Assembly: GCA_021521415.1 (NCBI GenBank)
Contig: JAIQDT010000303.1
Location: 682,001-746,000, forward strand
Source: Bidens hawaiensis
Lineage: Eukaryota > Streptophyta > Magnoliopsida > Asterales > Asteraceae
DNA: 64,000 nt
Direction of reading: 5' to 3'
This document shows positions 1 to 10,820 of the stretch, piece by piece; position 1 is the stretch's first letter; each line of letters begins with the position of its first letter. Under the pieces are notes generated by a model. It was not told the DNA's origin and did not search any database. It worked only from the letters and a program-made list of their open reading frames with translations. The position numbers and the translations under genes are program-made.

Positions 1-177
1 ATGTGTACTTTTTACTGGATTTGGGACTAGACGAGCAATGTACTATCATCTTCCCTATTTGCTTCAAAAACTTATTTATTGGTTTCACTAGTTTTTCTTG
101 AAATTTTCTTCCCCTAAAATAAAAAACTATATATGAAAAATTATTTACAAACGAAAATTTGACTCTAATGTTTGGGT
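1..177 (-). other. SireA non-coding sequence downstream of pol
   Basis: No ORF is visible. This follows the RNase H stop codon of SireA on the minus strand, so it is the start of the pol-to-3'-ORF spacer, cut by the window edge. Bases about 34-76 match the reverse complement of about 45824-45866 in the plus-strand SireD fragment with only a few differences, which supports the assignment. Confidence 0.6.
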
Positions 178-389
178 TTACAAGGTATCCAACACACTGG
201 TAATCTCGGTAACCCCCTTATCAATACCGCCCAAAACTTTTAAACCATTTAGTTTTAATAAGTAATGGAATCTTGACTTATTGAAAGCTTTGGTGAAAAG
301 ATCTGCTTTTTGTTCATCAGTGTGAATTTTATCTACAGTAATCAACTTCTTTTCGTAGCGATCACGAATGAAGTGATACCGTATCTCAA
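178..389 (-). pseudogene. SireA RNase H C-terminal end (3' exon of split pol)
   Basis: This encodes the last part of a Copia RNase H: IEIRYHFIRD, then a K-A-DLFTKAF motif and the terminal FHYLLKLNGL stretch, ending at a stop at 178-180. The reading is cut at 389 by insertion of SireB. The upstream residues resume at 21797-21824. An open frame extending beyond 389 into GPD... is only read-through into the SireB LTR and is not part of the gene. Confidence 0.85.
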
Positions 390-767
390 TGTCAGGACCG
401 TGAGTCGGGTGAAACCTTAGAAAAATTGACAAGAACACACCGACTCAATTACCCAAAAGGCCTGTTGAATATCCCGGTGGAATCAGGATATCCAACGAAT
501 GGGAACGAAGGGGTGTGAATAATAAACACAAAACAATAATAAATGGTCAATCAAAGTTCATTCAATAGACATAGATTCACTGTAATAAATACATCATTAA
601 TGGAACAGTGAAAGGAATGTCTAGGGTTTTGTGTGACGGCGACGGCGATTGTACGAGAAAACAAAGAGAATATTCTTTGGAATAATTTTCGTATTAAGTG
701 CGTGCCAACCCGTATTCCGTCTGAAAACCGTGTGAAAAACCGTGCCCTAAAAGATATCCTAGGACCC

Positions 768-777
768 CTATTTATAG
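768..777 (-). promoter_or_regulatory. TATA-like box of the SireB LTR
   Basis: The minus strand reads CTATAAATAG in a conserved part of both SireB LTR copies (other copy at 21117-21126). Its position fits the U3 promoter of a Copia LTR. Activity is inferred. Confidence 0.5.
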
Positions 778-883
778 ACCCTGACATTCCTTCTAGAAGT
801 TCCTAATCATTACTTAATGAAATACAAAATAATACAAGTGTCGAGTCCTCGAGCAAGATAACAATCTTGCTCAAGCAAGCTCA

Positions 884-888
884 CTATG
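884..888. repeat. Target-site duplication CTATG of TekayA, left copy
   Basis: CTATG directly precedes the TG of TekayA and recurs at 8738-8742. Removing TekayA plus one copy restores collinearity with the intact SireB LTR near 21229-21240. Confidence 0.95.
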
Positions 889-1789
889 TGTAACGCCCAT
901 TAATTCCGGTTTCAAGAATTAAAGCTTGTAGAGTATGTATAATTCTCGAGATTTATCCGACGTTTCTCGGAGGCCTTTACGTCATCCAGGTACGTCTAAT
1001 CGCTTAACATTTCTTCCAAGTTGCATTTTTATTAAATTCCGGGGGCTAGAATGAAAATGTTTTATGATATAACATTAAACAAAAAAACCTAAACCCTAAC
1101 CACAGCTGCTGCTGAGATCGGCCCCTTCCAGCCACTCCCTCCCTTCCGTGCTTCGACTTTTTGATTGATTCCAATCTCCTAGAAGAAGTTCAAGGTATGT
1201 ACTACAATCCCCAACACTCTTTTTGTTCACTCCTAATCGTTTTCATGCTCAATTTTGCCGAAACTTTTCGTTGGACAGATTTTCGGCCAAGGTGTAATTT
1301 GACCCACTTCCCGTGGTTAAAAATTAGAGTTTCCGGTGTAGAAAGATCCCCAGGTATGGCATTTACATCATATTAAAATTTCGTGGTCATTGGAGGTGTA
1401 TAGGTCGGTCAATCGATTTTAGTTCGAAAACTAGGGTTTATCGGGTGTAGATTTGCAAACTGTTGAGTTTGATGCGTTAATTGATTGGGTGACCGACTGA
1501 ATCAGTTTGTACAGCCCAGGGGGTTTTAAGGGCTGTGGAAAAATTATTTTTTTGATGCTCGGGGCTGTTGTGGTTAGTGCTTCGTCAATCGAGTCGGTGG
1601 TGCGCGAAATTTCGTTTAAATGTTAAAGTAAGAGTTGTAAAAAGGAACCGTCAACCCTATCAACTCGGGTGACATAATTTTGATGAATGAAAAGATTTAA
1701 AATGGAATTCGGTCCATTTGGGGCCGGTTCGTTTAACCAATGGTTTTAAGGTTTATTACACGCGCATTCGACCAGATTTGATTACCCTT

Positions 1790-1880
1790 GGGCCTTGGGC
1801 CAAGTTGTTGGGCCTTGGGCCAAGTGTTGGGCCTTGGGCCAAGTTGTTGGGCCTTGGGTCAAAGTGTTGGGCTTGAACGG
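1790..1880. repeat. LTR minisatellite, about 4 units
   Basis: Tandem units of about 19-20 bp built from TTGGGCCTTGGGCCAAG. Each unit is nearly palindromic (TTGGGCC against GGCCCAA). The other LTR has about 5 units at 7660-7765. Confidence 0.9.
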
Positions 1881-2133
1881 CCCATTAGGCAAGAGTGTTC
1901 TTACGGTCTAGTTTAGTAACGTGTTGTGTATAATTTACAGGCCCTTGCTTGTGATTGTGCACTTAGGGATTTCCTAGCTCGTTGCAGGTGTTCGATTGAT
2001 TCAAGGTGAGTTCATGATGCCCTTTTTACTCTTTTTACCTTTGAGCTAGCATGCACACCTAAGTGTTTTCTTACATGAAAGGTTTTAAACGAATTTATAT
2101 AGGCTTGCTAGCATATGGTAGGCCTTGAGATGT

Positions 2134-2136
<3 letters not shown>

Positions 2137-2168
<32 letters not shown>
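2137..2168. repeat. (AT)n microsatellite
   Basis: About 32 bp of alternating AT in the TekayA 5' LTR; the 3' LTR counterpart (about 8031-8052) is shorter and interrupted. Confidence 0.9.
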
Positions 2169-2175
<7 letters not shown>

Positions 2176-2851
2176 CATTATTTCTTGGCCTATATATGGA
2201 GATGTTGTAGTCGAAACGATGTTGTATATTCCTACTTTGTGTTTTCATGCACTGATGTTACGTGTTTGGGTTGTACGTTTGCTCGACCCTAATGTTATAC
2301 GTGGATGTTATATATATATATTGTGATATATATAGAGATGTAATTGAAAGGATGTTTACATATACATTTTATATGTGTATGTATGAGGATGTTTAGTTTT
2401 CGGTGATGATGATTTGATGGATGCACCCTTTTATTTTTTTAAACTTTTTGTATGACTATCATAACTATTATTTACTGATTTTATTTACTTAAAACTTGAA
2501 CTCACTCAGCTCAAGCTGACTTTGTGTGCATGTTAGTGTGAGTTTCAGGTTAGGAAGAGGATGCCTTATCGCTTGGACGTGCACGAAGCTACTTGGACGG
2601 TGAAGGGCATACGGGAATTGATGTTTTACTATTAAACATTTATTTTTGAAATTTTTTATTTAAAGATAACTATGTTGATTTTGGGAAAAATTTCCGGATT
2701 TTGGGAACTTATTTTATTATTTATGTTTTCCGCTGAATTATACTCTGAATTTCTTATTTTAATGAAAATAATTGTTTTTAAGTTTAAATATTTTACTAGT
2801 GTTTTGAATGAATACCAACTGTGGGGTTCCCGGGGTTCGGGGCCTTACAAG

Positions 2852-2864
2852 TTAGTATCAGAGC
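2852..2864 (+). promoter_or_regulatory. TekayA primer-binding site
   Basis: TTAGTATCAGAGCC lies one base after the 5' LTR and is complementary, with small differences, to the 3' end of initiator tRNA-Met (canonical TGGTATCAGAGC). It would prime minus-strand DNA synthesis. Confidence 0.85.
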
Positions 2865-3402
2865 CAGGTTCTAGGGATCCGAGCATCCTGGAATGCTTGG
2901 ACTTGAACTGTAAGAAAAGAGACCAGTATGCCCACCGCGAGTAGCTGCACGCCAAGAGGTAACTTTAAATTATTTAGTCATTATCTTAAATTTAAGATTT
3001 CCAGTATGTGATTAATTGTTAAGTGTTAGATTGAATGCTAATGTGGTTAGGGGCAGGGGGTGCTTAGAACGGGCCGGTGAAGTAAACGACTAACAACACT
3101 TGATCAACGTTATTAGCAGTATACCCTTACCTTCCATGTTTTAAATACCACTTGTGTCTTACTATGTTAGGGTTCCGTCTTTGTAGGGATAGGATTTGGC
3201 TAACTCTCGAGTCGTTAGCGTTAAAGTTTATCTTATTCCCTAAATTCTCCTGTTCGTTTCCCATCCTCTCGCACGCTTTGCGCGTAATTGTTTAGATGAG
3301 GCGTAACATATTGTCACTCTGGGTTCCTTGGTACTTGACCGCTTAAATTCCTCGCTCCTTCAAGAATGTATGAGCAACTTTTTAGCTAAGTAGGAGCGTG
3401 AT
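2865..3402 (+). other. TekayA region where gag is expected: no gag found
   Basis: Between the primer site and the first protease residues there are only about 540 bp, with no frame showing a Gag capsid domain or zinc knuckle. A Tekay Gag needs more than 1 kb, so it has been deleted or replaced. I recognise nothing else in it. Confidence 0.7.
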
Positions 3403-3975
3403 GTTATCCCAGATACCTTTCTACTTGATGAATTACCAGCGTCAGTCTTATTTAATTCGGGCGCCAGTAGAAGTTTTGTGTCTACCACTTTCTGTTCCTC
3501 GTTGAATAAATCACCCGAGCGCGTAGTCGATGTGTTTGAGGTTGAGGTCGCCGTAGGAAAATCCGTGTCCGTGTCTAGGGCTATTCAGGGTTGTTCCATC
3601 GAGTGGTCTGGGAATAGGTTTTCGGTGCGGTTGTATTTGATGCCGCTTGGTTGCTTCAATGTGGTGTTCGGGATGGATTGTCTCACGAGTGTTGATGCTC
3701 AAATCATTTGTGGTCAGAAGCTTGTTCGTCTGAGGGCCCCGGATGGGACCCAAATCACTGTCTTCGGTGATCAGAATGGTGTGACGCCACTCATCATATC
3801 TATGCTTAAAGCGTGGAGGTTGATGCGGCGGGGTTGCGGGGCGTATCTGGCGTATGCTATAAATATGAAAACCAAGGTGGCTACAGTTGGTGATGTTCCT
3901 ATTGTTCGGGATTTCCCGGATGTATTTTCAGATGATTTGTCAGATGTGCCGCCGGACCGCGAGGTCGAGTTCTAG
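3403..3975 (+). pseudogene. TekayA aspartic protease
   Basis: A retropepsin-like domain read from about 3403 with no ATG, because it belongs to a fused gag-pol frame. The active-site motif is LFNSGASRSF where this family has D-S-G-A, so the catalytic aspartate is replaced by asparagine. The fold continues to FNVVFGMDCL, the flap-side FGMDWL motif of this clade, and on to DVPPDREVEF at the protease-RT junction, where a TAG stops the frame. The lost aspartate means no proteolysis is expected. Confidence 0.88.
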
Positions 3976-4534
3976 ATAGACCTTGTGCCGGGCGCAAGGT
4001 CCGTTGCTCGAGCCCTTATAGTCTAGCACCGAATGAGATGAAAGAACTTATGGCCCAGTTGGAAGACTTGTTCGGCAAGGGCTTCATTTGACCGAGCATC
4101 TCGCCTTGGGGTTCCCCGGTCTTGTTAGTTAAAAAGAAGGACGGTAGCATGCGGATGTGCATTGACTACGTGAGTTGAATAAGCTCACCGTTAAAAATCG
4201 GTACCCGCTCCCGAGGATCGACGACTTATCTGATCAGCTCCAAGGAGCTAGTTGGTTCTCGAAGATCGACCTTAGGTCCGGGTATCATCAGTTGAGGATT
4301 CGGGAGGAAGATATTCCTAAGACTGCCTTCCGCACTCTTTTTGGGCATTATGAATTTCTTGTGATGTATTTCGGTTTGACCAATGCATCGGCCGCGTTCA
4401 TGGATCTTATGAACCGGGTGTGCAGGCCGATGCTCGACCGTTCAGTTATTGTATTCATCGATGACATTCTGGTATATTCCAAAAATGAATCCGATCACGC
4501 CGGTCATCTCATGGAAGTTTTGGAAGCTCTGTGA
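3976..4534 (+). pseudogene. TekayA reverse transcriptase, palm and fingers
   Basis: After a stop and a frameshift the RT resumes: KKKDGS-RMCIDY, then [25 protein letters not shown], and the catalytic FIDDIL motif near 4456-4473 (an F-[VI]-DD box). A TGA ends the open part at 4532-4534. Its role would be RNA-dependent DNA synthesis in the particle. Frameshifts around 4000-4170 show that the copy is dead. Confidence 0.9.
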
Positions 4535-5596
4535 CAGAACAAGTTGTATGCGAAGTTTTCTAGGTGTTCCTTTTGGTTACGTGAGGTTCAATTCTTGGGC
4601 CATGTTATTAACCCGAGTGGTATTCTGGTTGACCCTGCAAAGGTGGAAGCCGTGAATGATTGGGAATCTCCTAAGTTTCCAACCGAAATCCGTAGTTTCC
4701 TTGGTTTGGCGGGGTATTACCGCCACTTTATTTCCGATTTTTCGAAAATTGCTTCTTCTCTGACCAAGCTGACTAAGAAGAGTGTTAAGTTCGTGTGGGG
4801 TACGAAACAGCAGGAGGCTTTTCCCGAGTTGAAGAACAGATTGACGCATGCCCCGATCTTAGCTTTACCTGATGGCACCGATGATTTGGTGGTGTATTCT
4901 GATGCCTCTTATCAGGGGCTTGGGTGTGTTTTGATGCAGCGAGGTCGAGTCATTGCTTATGCCTCACGGTAGTTGAGGCATCATGAGGAAAATTATCCTA
5001 CCCACGATTTGGAGCTGGCGGCGGTGGTGTTTGCGCTTAAGTTGTGGAGACATTATTTGTACGGTGTTCCTTGCGTGATTTGTACCGACCATAGGAGTTT
5101 AAAATACTTCTTTGAACAAAAGGAACTGAATATGCGCCAACGTCGATGGTTGGAGTTGATTAAGGATTATGATTTGGATATTATGTACCACCCAAGTAAG
5201 GCTAACGTGGTGGCCGACGCGTTGAGCCGGAAGGAGAGACCGAAGTCGATTCGGGTGAAATCCTACCAGCTTATTCTCAAACCCGACATTTTGAAACAAA
5301 TAGCCAATGTCCAGAATGAAACGTTACAGGTGGAATGGATTATGTCAGAACGTGTTTGGGGTCAGGAGAAATTGTTGGAAGACGTCGGGGATGGGGTGAA
5401 GTATAAGGATGGTCGTTTATGGGTACCGAGGTATGGGGGATTCAGAGATAAAATTTTGGATGAGGCGCACAAGTCGCGCTATTCTCTTCACCCGGGCGCG
5501 ACCAAGATGTACCAAGACTTGAAGAAAAATTATTGGTGGCCTGCGATGAAATTTGAGGTGGCTCAGTACGTGAGTAAGTGTTTGACTTGTCTGTAA
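4535..5596 (+). pseudogene. TekayA RT thumb, RNase H and integrase zinc domain
   Basis: Starts with [10 protein letters not shown], then QFLGHVI and [12 protein letters not shown], typical of the Gypsy RT thumb and connection. RNase H follows with [10 protein letters not shown] (first catalytic Asp), [10 protein letters not shown] (Glu) and VVADALSR (last Asp region). A TAG at about 4970 splits it. The last part, [20 protein letters not shown] then CLTC, is the H2C2 zinc domain of integrase; a TAA ends it at 5594-5596. Confidence 0.9.
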
Positions 5597-6760
5597 GTTA
5601 AGGCCGAGCATCATAAGCCATTTGGGAAACTTCAGCCGTTGGAAATACCTGAGTGGAAATGGGAGCATCTTACTATGGATTTCGTGACTAAACTGCTTCG
5701 TACTCCTAGGGGTAATTATGACACCATTTGGGTAATCGTGGATAGATTGACCAAGAGCGCCCATTTCTTGCCGATTCGAGAGACTTTTAATTCTGAGCAG
5801 CTGGCCGATGTGTTTATTCGTGAGATCGTCTCTAGGCACGGGGTGCCGGTATCTATTGTTTCGGATAGGGATACGCGTTTCACCTCCAGGTTTTGGAAAA
5901 GGTTTCACGAGGAGATGGGCACAAAACTCCTCATCAGTACTGCTTATCACCCGCAGACGGATGGTCAGTCTGAGCTGACCATTCAAACCCTCGAGGATAT
6001 GTTGCGGGCTTGTGTTATCGACTTTGGTGGTAGTTGGGACCGTCACTTACCGTTGGTGGAGTTTTCGTATAACAAACAGTTATCACGCCGCGATTGGGAT
6101 GCCACCGTTTGAGATGTTGTATGGTAGGAGGTGTAGGACTCCAGTCTGTTGGGGTTCCATTGGTCAAAAGCAGTTGGGTAGTTTAGAGGTGGTCGAGGCT
6201 ATGACTGAGAAGCTCGACAAGATTAAAGCATTTATGAAGGCCGTGCAGGATCGTCAGAAGTCTTATGCTGATAAGAGGCGAAGGCCTATTGTTTTTGAGG
6301 CGGGGGACCGGTTTATGTTAAAAGTTTCTCCCTGGAAGGGCATTATTCGTTTTCGTAAGAGGGGGAATCTTAGTCCGAGGTTCATTGGTCCGTTTCGTAT
6401 AGTGTCCCGTGTAGGTGAGGTAGCGTATAGGCTGGAACTGCCTGGTGAGCTCGCGGGGATTCATCCTACCTTCCATTTGTCCCACCTGAGGAAATGCTTA
6501 GCGGATGATGAGGCCCATGTGCCTCTTGATGAGATTGAGCTCGACAGTAGGCTGAACTACGTTGAACAACCGATTGCTATTCTTGACAGTCAGGTGAGGC
6601 GTTTGAGGAATAAGGTGGTTAGACAGGTGAAGGTGCAGTGAAAACACCGTAGGGGTTCCGAGGCCACTTAGGAGTCCGAAGACGAGATGATAAAGCATTA
6701 TCCGCAGTTGTTCCTGTCGCATCGGGATTCGGGGACGAATCCCATTGTAAGGGGGGTGGA
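5597..6760 (+). pseudogene. TekayA integrase core and chromodomain-like tail
   Basis: The catalytic core has [12 protein letters not shown] (first Asp), [13 protein letters not shown] (second Asp) and the HPQTDGQSE motif (Glu). A frameshift near 6080-6100 moves the reading frame. The C-terminus has the [13 protein letters not shown] box of chromovirus integrases, then HPTFHLSHLRKC and a chromodomain-like tail reading about 6600-6760 through a stop. Such tails are thought to steer integration to heterochromatin, which fits the nested setting. Confidence 0.9.
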
Positions 6761-6762
6761 CT
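6749..6762 (+). promoter_or_regulatory. TekayA polypurine tract
   Basis: AAGGGGGGTGGACT abuts the 3' LTR and is the expected plus-strand primer. Confidence 0.9.
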
Positions 6763-8737
6763 TGTAACACCCATTAATTCCGGTTTCAAGAATTAAAGCT
6801 TGCAGAGTATGTATAATTCTCGAGATTTATCTGACGTTTCTCAGAGACCTTTACCTCATCCCGGTACGTCTAATCGCTTAACATTTCTTCCAAGTTGCAT
6901 TGTTATTAAATTCCGGGGGCTAGAATGAAAATATTTTATGATATAACATTAAACAAAAAAACCTAAACCCTAACCACAGCTGCTGCTGCGATCGGCCCCT
7001 TCCAGCCACCCCCTCCCTTCCGTGCTTCGACTTTTTGATCGATTCCAAGCTCCTAGAAGAATTTCAAGGTATGTACTACAATCCCCAACACTCTTTTTGT
7101 TCACCCCTAATCGTTTTGATGCTCAATTTTGCCAAAACTTTTCGTTGGACAGATTTTCGGCCAAGGTCTAATTGTCCCACTTCCCGTGGATAAAAATTAG
7201 AGTTTCCGGTGTAGAAAGATCCCCAGGTATGGCATTTACATCATATTAAAATATCGTGGTCATTGGAGGTGTTTAGGTCGGTCAATCGATTTTAGTTCGA
7301 AAACTAGGGTTTATCGGGTGTATATTTGCAAATTGTTGAGTTTGATGCGTTAATGATCGGGTGACCTACTGAATCAGTTTGTACATCACTAGGGGGGTTT
7401 AAGGGCTATGGAAAAATTATTTTTTTGATGCTCGGGGCTGTTGTGGTTAGTGCTTCGTCAATCAAGTCGGCGGTGCGCGAAATTTCGTTTAAATGTTAAA
7501 GTAAGAGTTGTAAAAAGGAACCGTCAACCCTATCAACTTGGGTGACATATTCTTGATGAATGAAAATATTTAAAATGGAATTCGGTCCATTTGGGGCCGG
7601 TTCGTTTAACCAATGGTTTTAAGGTTTATTACACGCGCATTCGACCCGATTTGATTACCCTTGGGCCTTGGGCCAAGTGTTGGGCCTTGGGCCAAGTTGT
7701 TGGGCCATGGGCCAAGTTTTGGGCCTTGGGCCAAGTTGTTGGGCCTTGGGCCAAAATGTTGGGCTTGAACAGCCCATTAGGCAAGAGTGTTCTTACGGTC
7801 TAGTTTAGTAACGTGTTGTGTATAATTTACAGGCCCTTGCTTGTGATTGTGCACTTAGGGATTTCCTAGCTCGTTGCAAGTGTTCGATTGATTCCAGGTG
7901 AGTTCATGATGCCCTTTTTACTCTTTTTACTTTTGGGCTAGCATGCACACCTAAGTGTTTTCTTACATGATGAAAGGTTTTAAACGATTTTATATAGGCT
8001 TGCTAGCATATGGTAGGCCTTGGGATGTTAAATATATATGTATATATATATATACACATTATTTCTTGGCCTATATCTGGCGATGTTGTAGTCGTTTCGA
8101 CTAATGATGTTGTGTATGCCTACTTTGTGTTTGCATGCACTGATATTACGTGTTTGGGTTGTACGTTTGCTCGGCCCTAATGTTATACGTGGATATTATA
8201 TATATATACTGTGATATATATAGAGATGTAATTGAAAGGATGTTTACATATACATTTTGTATATGTATGTATGAGGATGTTTAGTTTTTGGTAATCATGA
8301 TTTGATGGATGCACCCTTTTATTTTTTTAAACTTTTGGTATGACTACCATAACTATTATTTACTGATTTTATTTACTTAAAACTTGAACTCACTCAGCTC
8401 AAGCTGACTTTGTGTGCATGTTAGTGTGAGTTTCAGGTTAGGAAGAGGATGACTTATCGCTTGGATGTGATCGAAGCTACTTGGACGGTGAAGGGCATAC
8501 GGGAATTCAAGTTTTACTATTAAACATTTATTTTTGAAAGTTTTTATTTAAAGATAACTAAGTTGATTTTGGGCAAAATTCCCGGGTTTTGGGAACTTAT
8601 TTTATTATTTATGTTTTCCGCTGAATTATACTCTGAATTGCTTATTTTAATGAAAATAATTGTTTTTAAGTTTAATTATTTTACTAGTGTTTTGAATGAA
8701 TACCAACTGTGGGGTTCCCGGGGTTCGGGGCCTTACA
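6763..8737 (+). repeat. TekayA 3' LTR
   Basis: 1975 bp, TGTAACACCC to GGGGCCTTACA; partner of 889-2849. It has about one more minisatellite unit than the 5' copy. Confidence 0.95.
7660..7765. repeat. LTR minisatellite, about 5 units
   Basis: Same TTGGGCCTTGGGCCAAG unit as in the 5' LTR, with slightly different variants (for example GGGCCATGGGCC). The copy number differs between the two LTRs of one insertion. Confidence 0.9.
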
Positions 8738-8742
8738 CTATG
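8738..8742. repeat. Target-site duplication CTATG of TekayA, right copy
   Basis: Identical to 884-888 and directly follows the terminal CA of TekayA. Confidence 0.95.
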
Positions 8743-9301
8743 CTAGGTTTGCTCGTTGACTTTACTCGAGCATACTTTACTTACAATATCTTAAGTGAAG
8801 ATATTCCTTTCCACTAGACTTCATTCTTCTTGACTAGTCCATGCTTTGATCGAACCAATCCATCGAGCAAGCTCATTCTTCTTGATGTCTTCAGATTTTC
8901 TTATTCAGCAATCTTTATCATGATCGGATGTAAATCTTGCTCGGGAACTGAACTGTGCTCGAAGTCCTTGCTTTGATCACTTGACATCTTCTTATTGCAT
9001 CCATTCTTGTCCCCATGTGCTCGATCATCCTGTGCTCGTAACACTTGGTTAAAACTTGTAAGATCAAGCTGTTTGCTCGATTGGCAATCCATGCTCGATA
9101 GAAGAATACTCTTGCTTGTTGAAGTGTAGCTTGCTCGAAGCCTTAACACTTAGAAGAATCAACCATTTAAGGTTCTGAAGACCTTGCTCGAAGTAGTAAA
9201 ACCATGCTCGATCTTCTAGGCTTGCTCGAAGTTCATACTTAGCCGTTTTCAAAGGAGGTTGAGAAGATTCCAATCTTCCTTATCATAAATCCGACCCAAC
9301 A
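8743..9301 (-). repeat. SireB 3' LTR, second part, rich in TGCTCGA words
   Basis: Aligns with about 21241-21796. It holds around a dozen occurrences of TGCTCGA or close variants (for example near 8970, 9019, 9091, 9130 and 9187). The same word crowds the SireB spacer at 14430-15260 and 16550-17000. Confidence 0.92.
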
Positions 9302-9313
9302 ATCTCCCCCTAG
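9302..9313 (-). promoter_or_regulatory. SireB polypurine tract
   Basis: Minus strand CTAGGGGGAGAT directly upstream of the 3' LTR (TGTTGGGTCGG). It would prime plus-strand synthesis. Confidence 0.88.
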
Positions 9314-9656
9314 ATTGGAACAAGCTCAGATGCACCAAAAGATACCTGCATAGAGTTACACATGTACCAGACATAGAATATATATCGTTCAAGAACATGT
9401 CATTTCATTACATAATTAGGAATTCTTCTTCATGGGCATTACAAATTAAAGTTTTTATAAATTAGAAAAAAATACAAAGATAAACAGAAATAAAATCCAT
9501 CATCCATTAGCTCCATTCTGTCATCTTCTTCCTCTGCTCCTTGTATCAGATCTTTCCTTTAATCACTTGACATAAGCAGCTCTTTGTTTGAATATCCAGT
9601 TCCACAGCATCTGAGGAGTCATTTGGAAACTTTGCATCAATTAAGTCTTGAAGATC
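9314..9656 (-). other. SireB 3' untranslated stretch
   Basis: About 340 bp between the long 3' ORF and the polypurine tract. The frame of the long ORF continues for some codons past the stop at 9657-9659 (DLQDLIDAKFP-like), so the original protein probably ended near 9540. Nothing else is recognised. Confidence 0.5.
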
Positions 9657-10769
9657 TTAAGGATGCATGAATTTGAGATCCTCATCATGTCGTATCACTG
9701 CAATGGGAATTCCAGACTCGTTTCTCAAAGTGATTGAATCATTGTGCTGATTGTACGTTATGTATGTGATTCTCCCAAATTGTTGTACCATCGAGTTTGG
9801 TTCCTTCATTACTTCCCTCATCGCCAAGCACTCTTTCAAAGTCTTCCTTTTATAATGTGAGCTGCTTGCTTGAGTCTTTTGTTTCTTGGCATCAAAGAGG
9901 GAGAGTTCTGAGATGTGCACTTCACTGATCCTCCTTTTTCTCTTCTCCTTCTCAGTCTGGCTTTTGAGCTCTGTTTTCTTTTGTAGCAAGAATGGGAACC
10001 CCCTTTCTACTTGTTCTTTGATAAATTTCGAGAGATTATTTCTTTGTTGATCAGATGGCTGATTTCTGAATTGATTGTCATATAGTGTTAGTTCAGCCAT
10101 CTTTTTCAGTTGTTCTTTTGAAAACATCCTCAAGTCATCTCTGAATATTATGAGATTTTCCTCTTTATCCTCAGTTATAACCCTCAAGGTCTTTCATCTT
10201 TTGTCGAAGTAGAGATGTGTAGGCAAGTTTAAGTTCCATGGTGGCTCATGCGTCACAACCTCTGACCTTGGAGTCTGGCTTGTGCTTCCTTGCTGAGTTT
10301 TCTTTTTTGCACCAAGCCCTTCTTCCTCATACCATCTCTTGATAATCTCATCATTTTGTGAAATCAATCTTCCCATTCCAACTCCCTTCCTGTGCAATGC
10401 ACTCATTATTTCTGCTCTCACTAGATCATCCATCTTACTTCTATCTTCCTGCAACTTTCTTTCTGTCTCCATGTACATTCTTTGCTCCCTTTTGTATATC
10501 TCTAGTAGTTGAGCAAGGGTCATTCTATTGAACTCATCTTCGGGCATTCCCTTGTTCATTGCTAGCTCTTTTAAAGTTTGGACTCTCTTGGGGTCTTGAA
10601 ACCATTCTTTTGCCTCAGTTTCTTTCTTCTCATATTCAATTCTTTCTTTTTCTTTCTGCTCATTTTCTCTTTTCTCACTTTTAAGATTTGCAGCTGTCTG
10701 TTTTCTTGCATGAGAGTCTTTCACATTTTGAACTTTCTTCTTCAGCTCCTCCAAGGTGAGATTGATCAA
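9657..10769 (-). pseudogene. SireB 3' ORF, C-terminal coiled-coil part
   Basis: Two open blocks (10769-10194 and 10187-9657) in one frame, separated by a single stop. The first is a highly charged helix (KEKERIEYEKKETEAKEW...), predicted coiled coil. The second has a basic cluster (EKEKRKRRISE near 9930) and a closing segment with ITYNQH, GIPIAVIRHDEDLKF. No membrane segment is visible. It shares the frame of the blocks upstream to 12851, so it is the tail of one very long protein. Its function is unknown. Confidence 0.75.
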
Positions 10770-10820
10770 TGACTCATATTTAAATCCAAGAATTTATAGG
10801 AATTAAATATCTTTATGTTT

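Larger units (their letters stand above)
390..888 (-). repeat. SireB 3' LTR, first part
   Basis: Matches the start of the LTR at 20739. A minus-strand TATA-like box (CTATAAATAG) is at about 768-777, also present at 21117-21126. The LTR is interrupted after 888 by TekayA and resumes at 8743. Confidence 0.93.
889..2849 (+). repeat. TekayA 5' LTR
   Basis: 1961 bp, beginning TGTAACGCCC and ending GGGGCCTTACA; aligns end to end with 6763-8737. It contains a palindromic minisatellite (about 1790-1880) and an (AT)n tract (2137-2168). Small open frames at 1161-1376 and 2672-2944 recur in the other LTR as shifted frames, so I treat them as non-coding LTR sequence. Confidence 0.95.
889..8737 (+). mobile_element. 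TekayA: Gypsy/Tekay chromovirus inside the SireB LTR
   Basis: A 7849-bp element, TGTAAC...CTTACA, with LTRs 889-2849 and 6763-8737 and a perfect CTATG duplication. A primer site related to tRNA-Met follows the left LTR (2852-2864) and a G-rich polypurine tract precedes the right LTR. The internal region encodes protease, RT, RNase H, integrase and a C-terminal chromodomain-like tail, but no gag. Several stops and frameshifts break pol. By eye the LTRs differ at roughly 5-6% of the first 120 bp. Confidence 0.95.

Noticed and set aside
1161..2944. Small frames inside the TekayA LTRs (also 7591-7803, 8563-8817)
   Set aside because: They are not conserved as frames between the two LTR copies.
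5417..6046. Minus-strand frame of 209 codons
   Set aside because: Antisense to the TekayA integrase core, with no recognisable domain.
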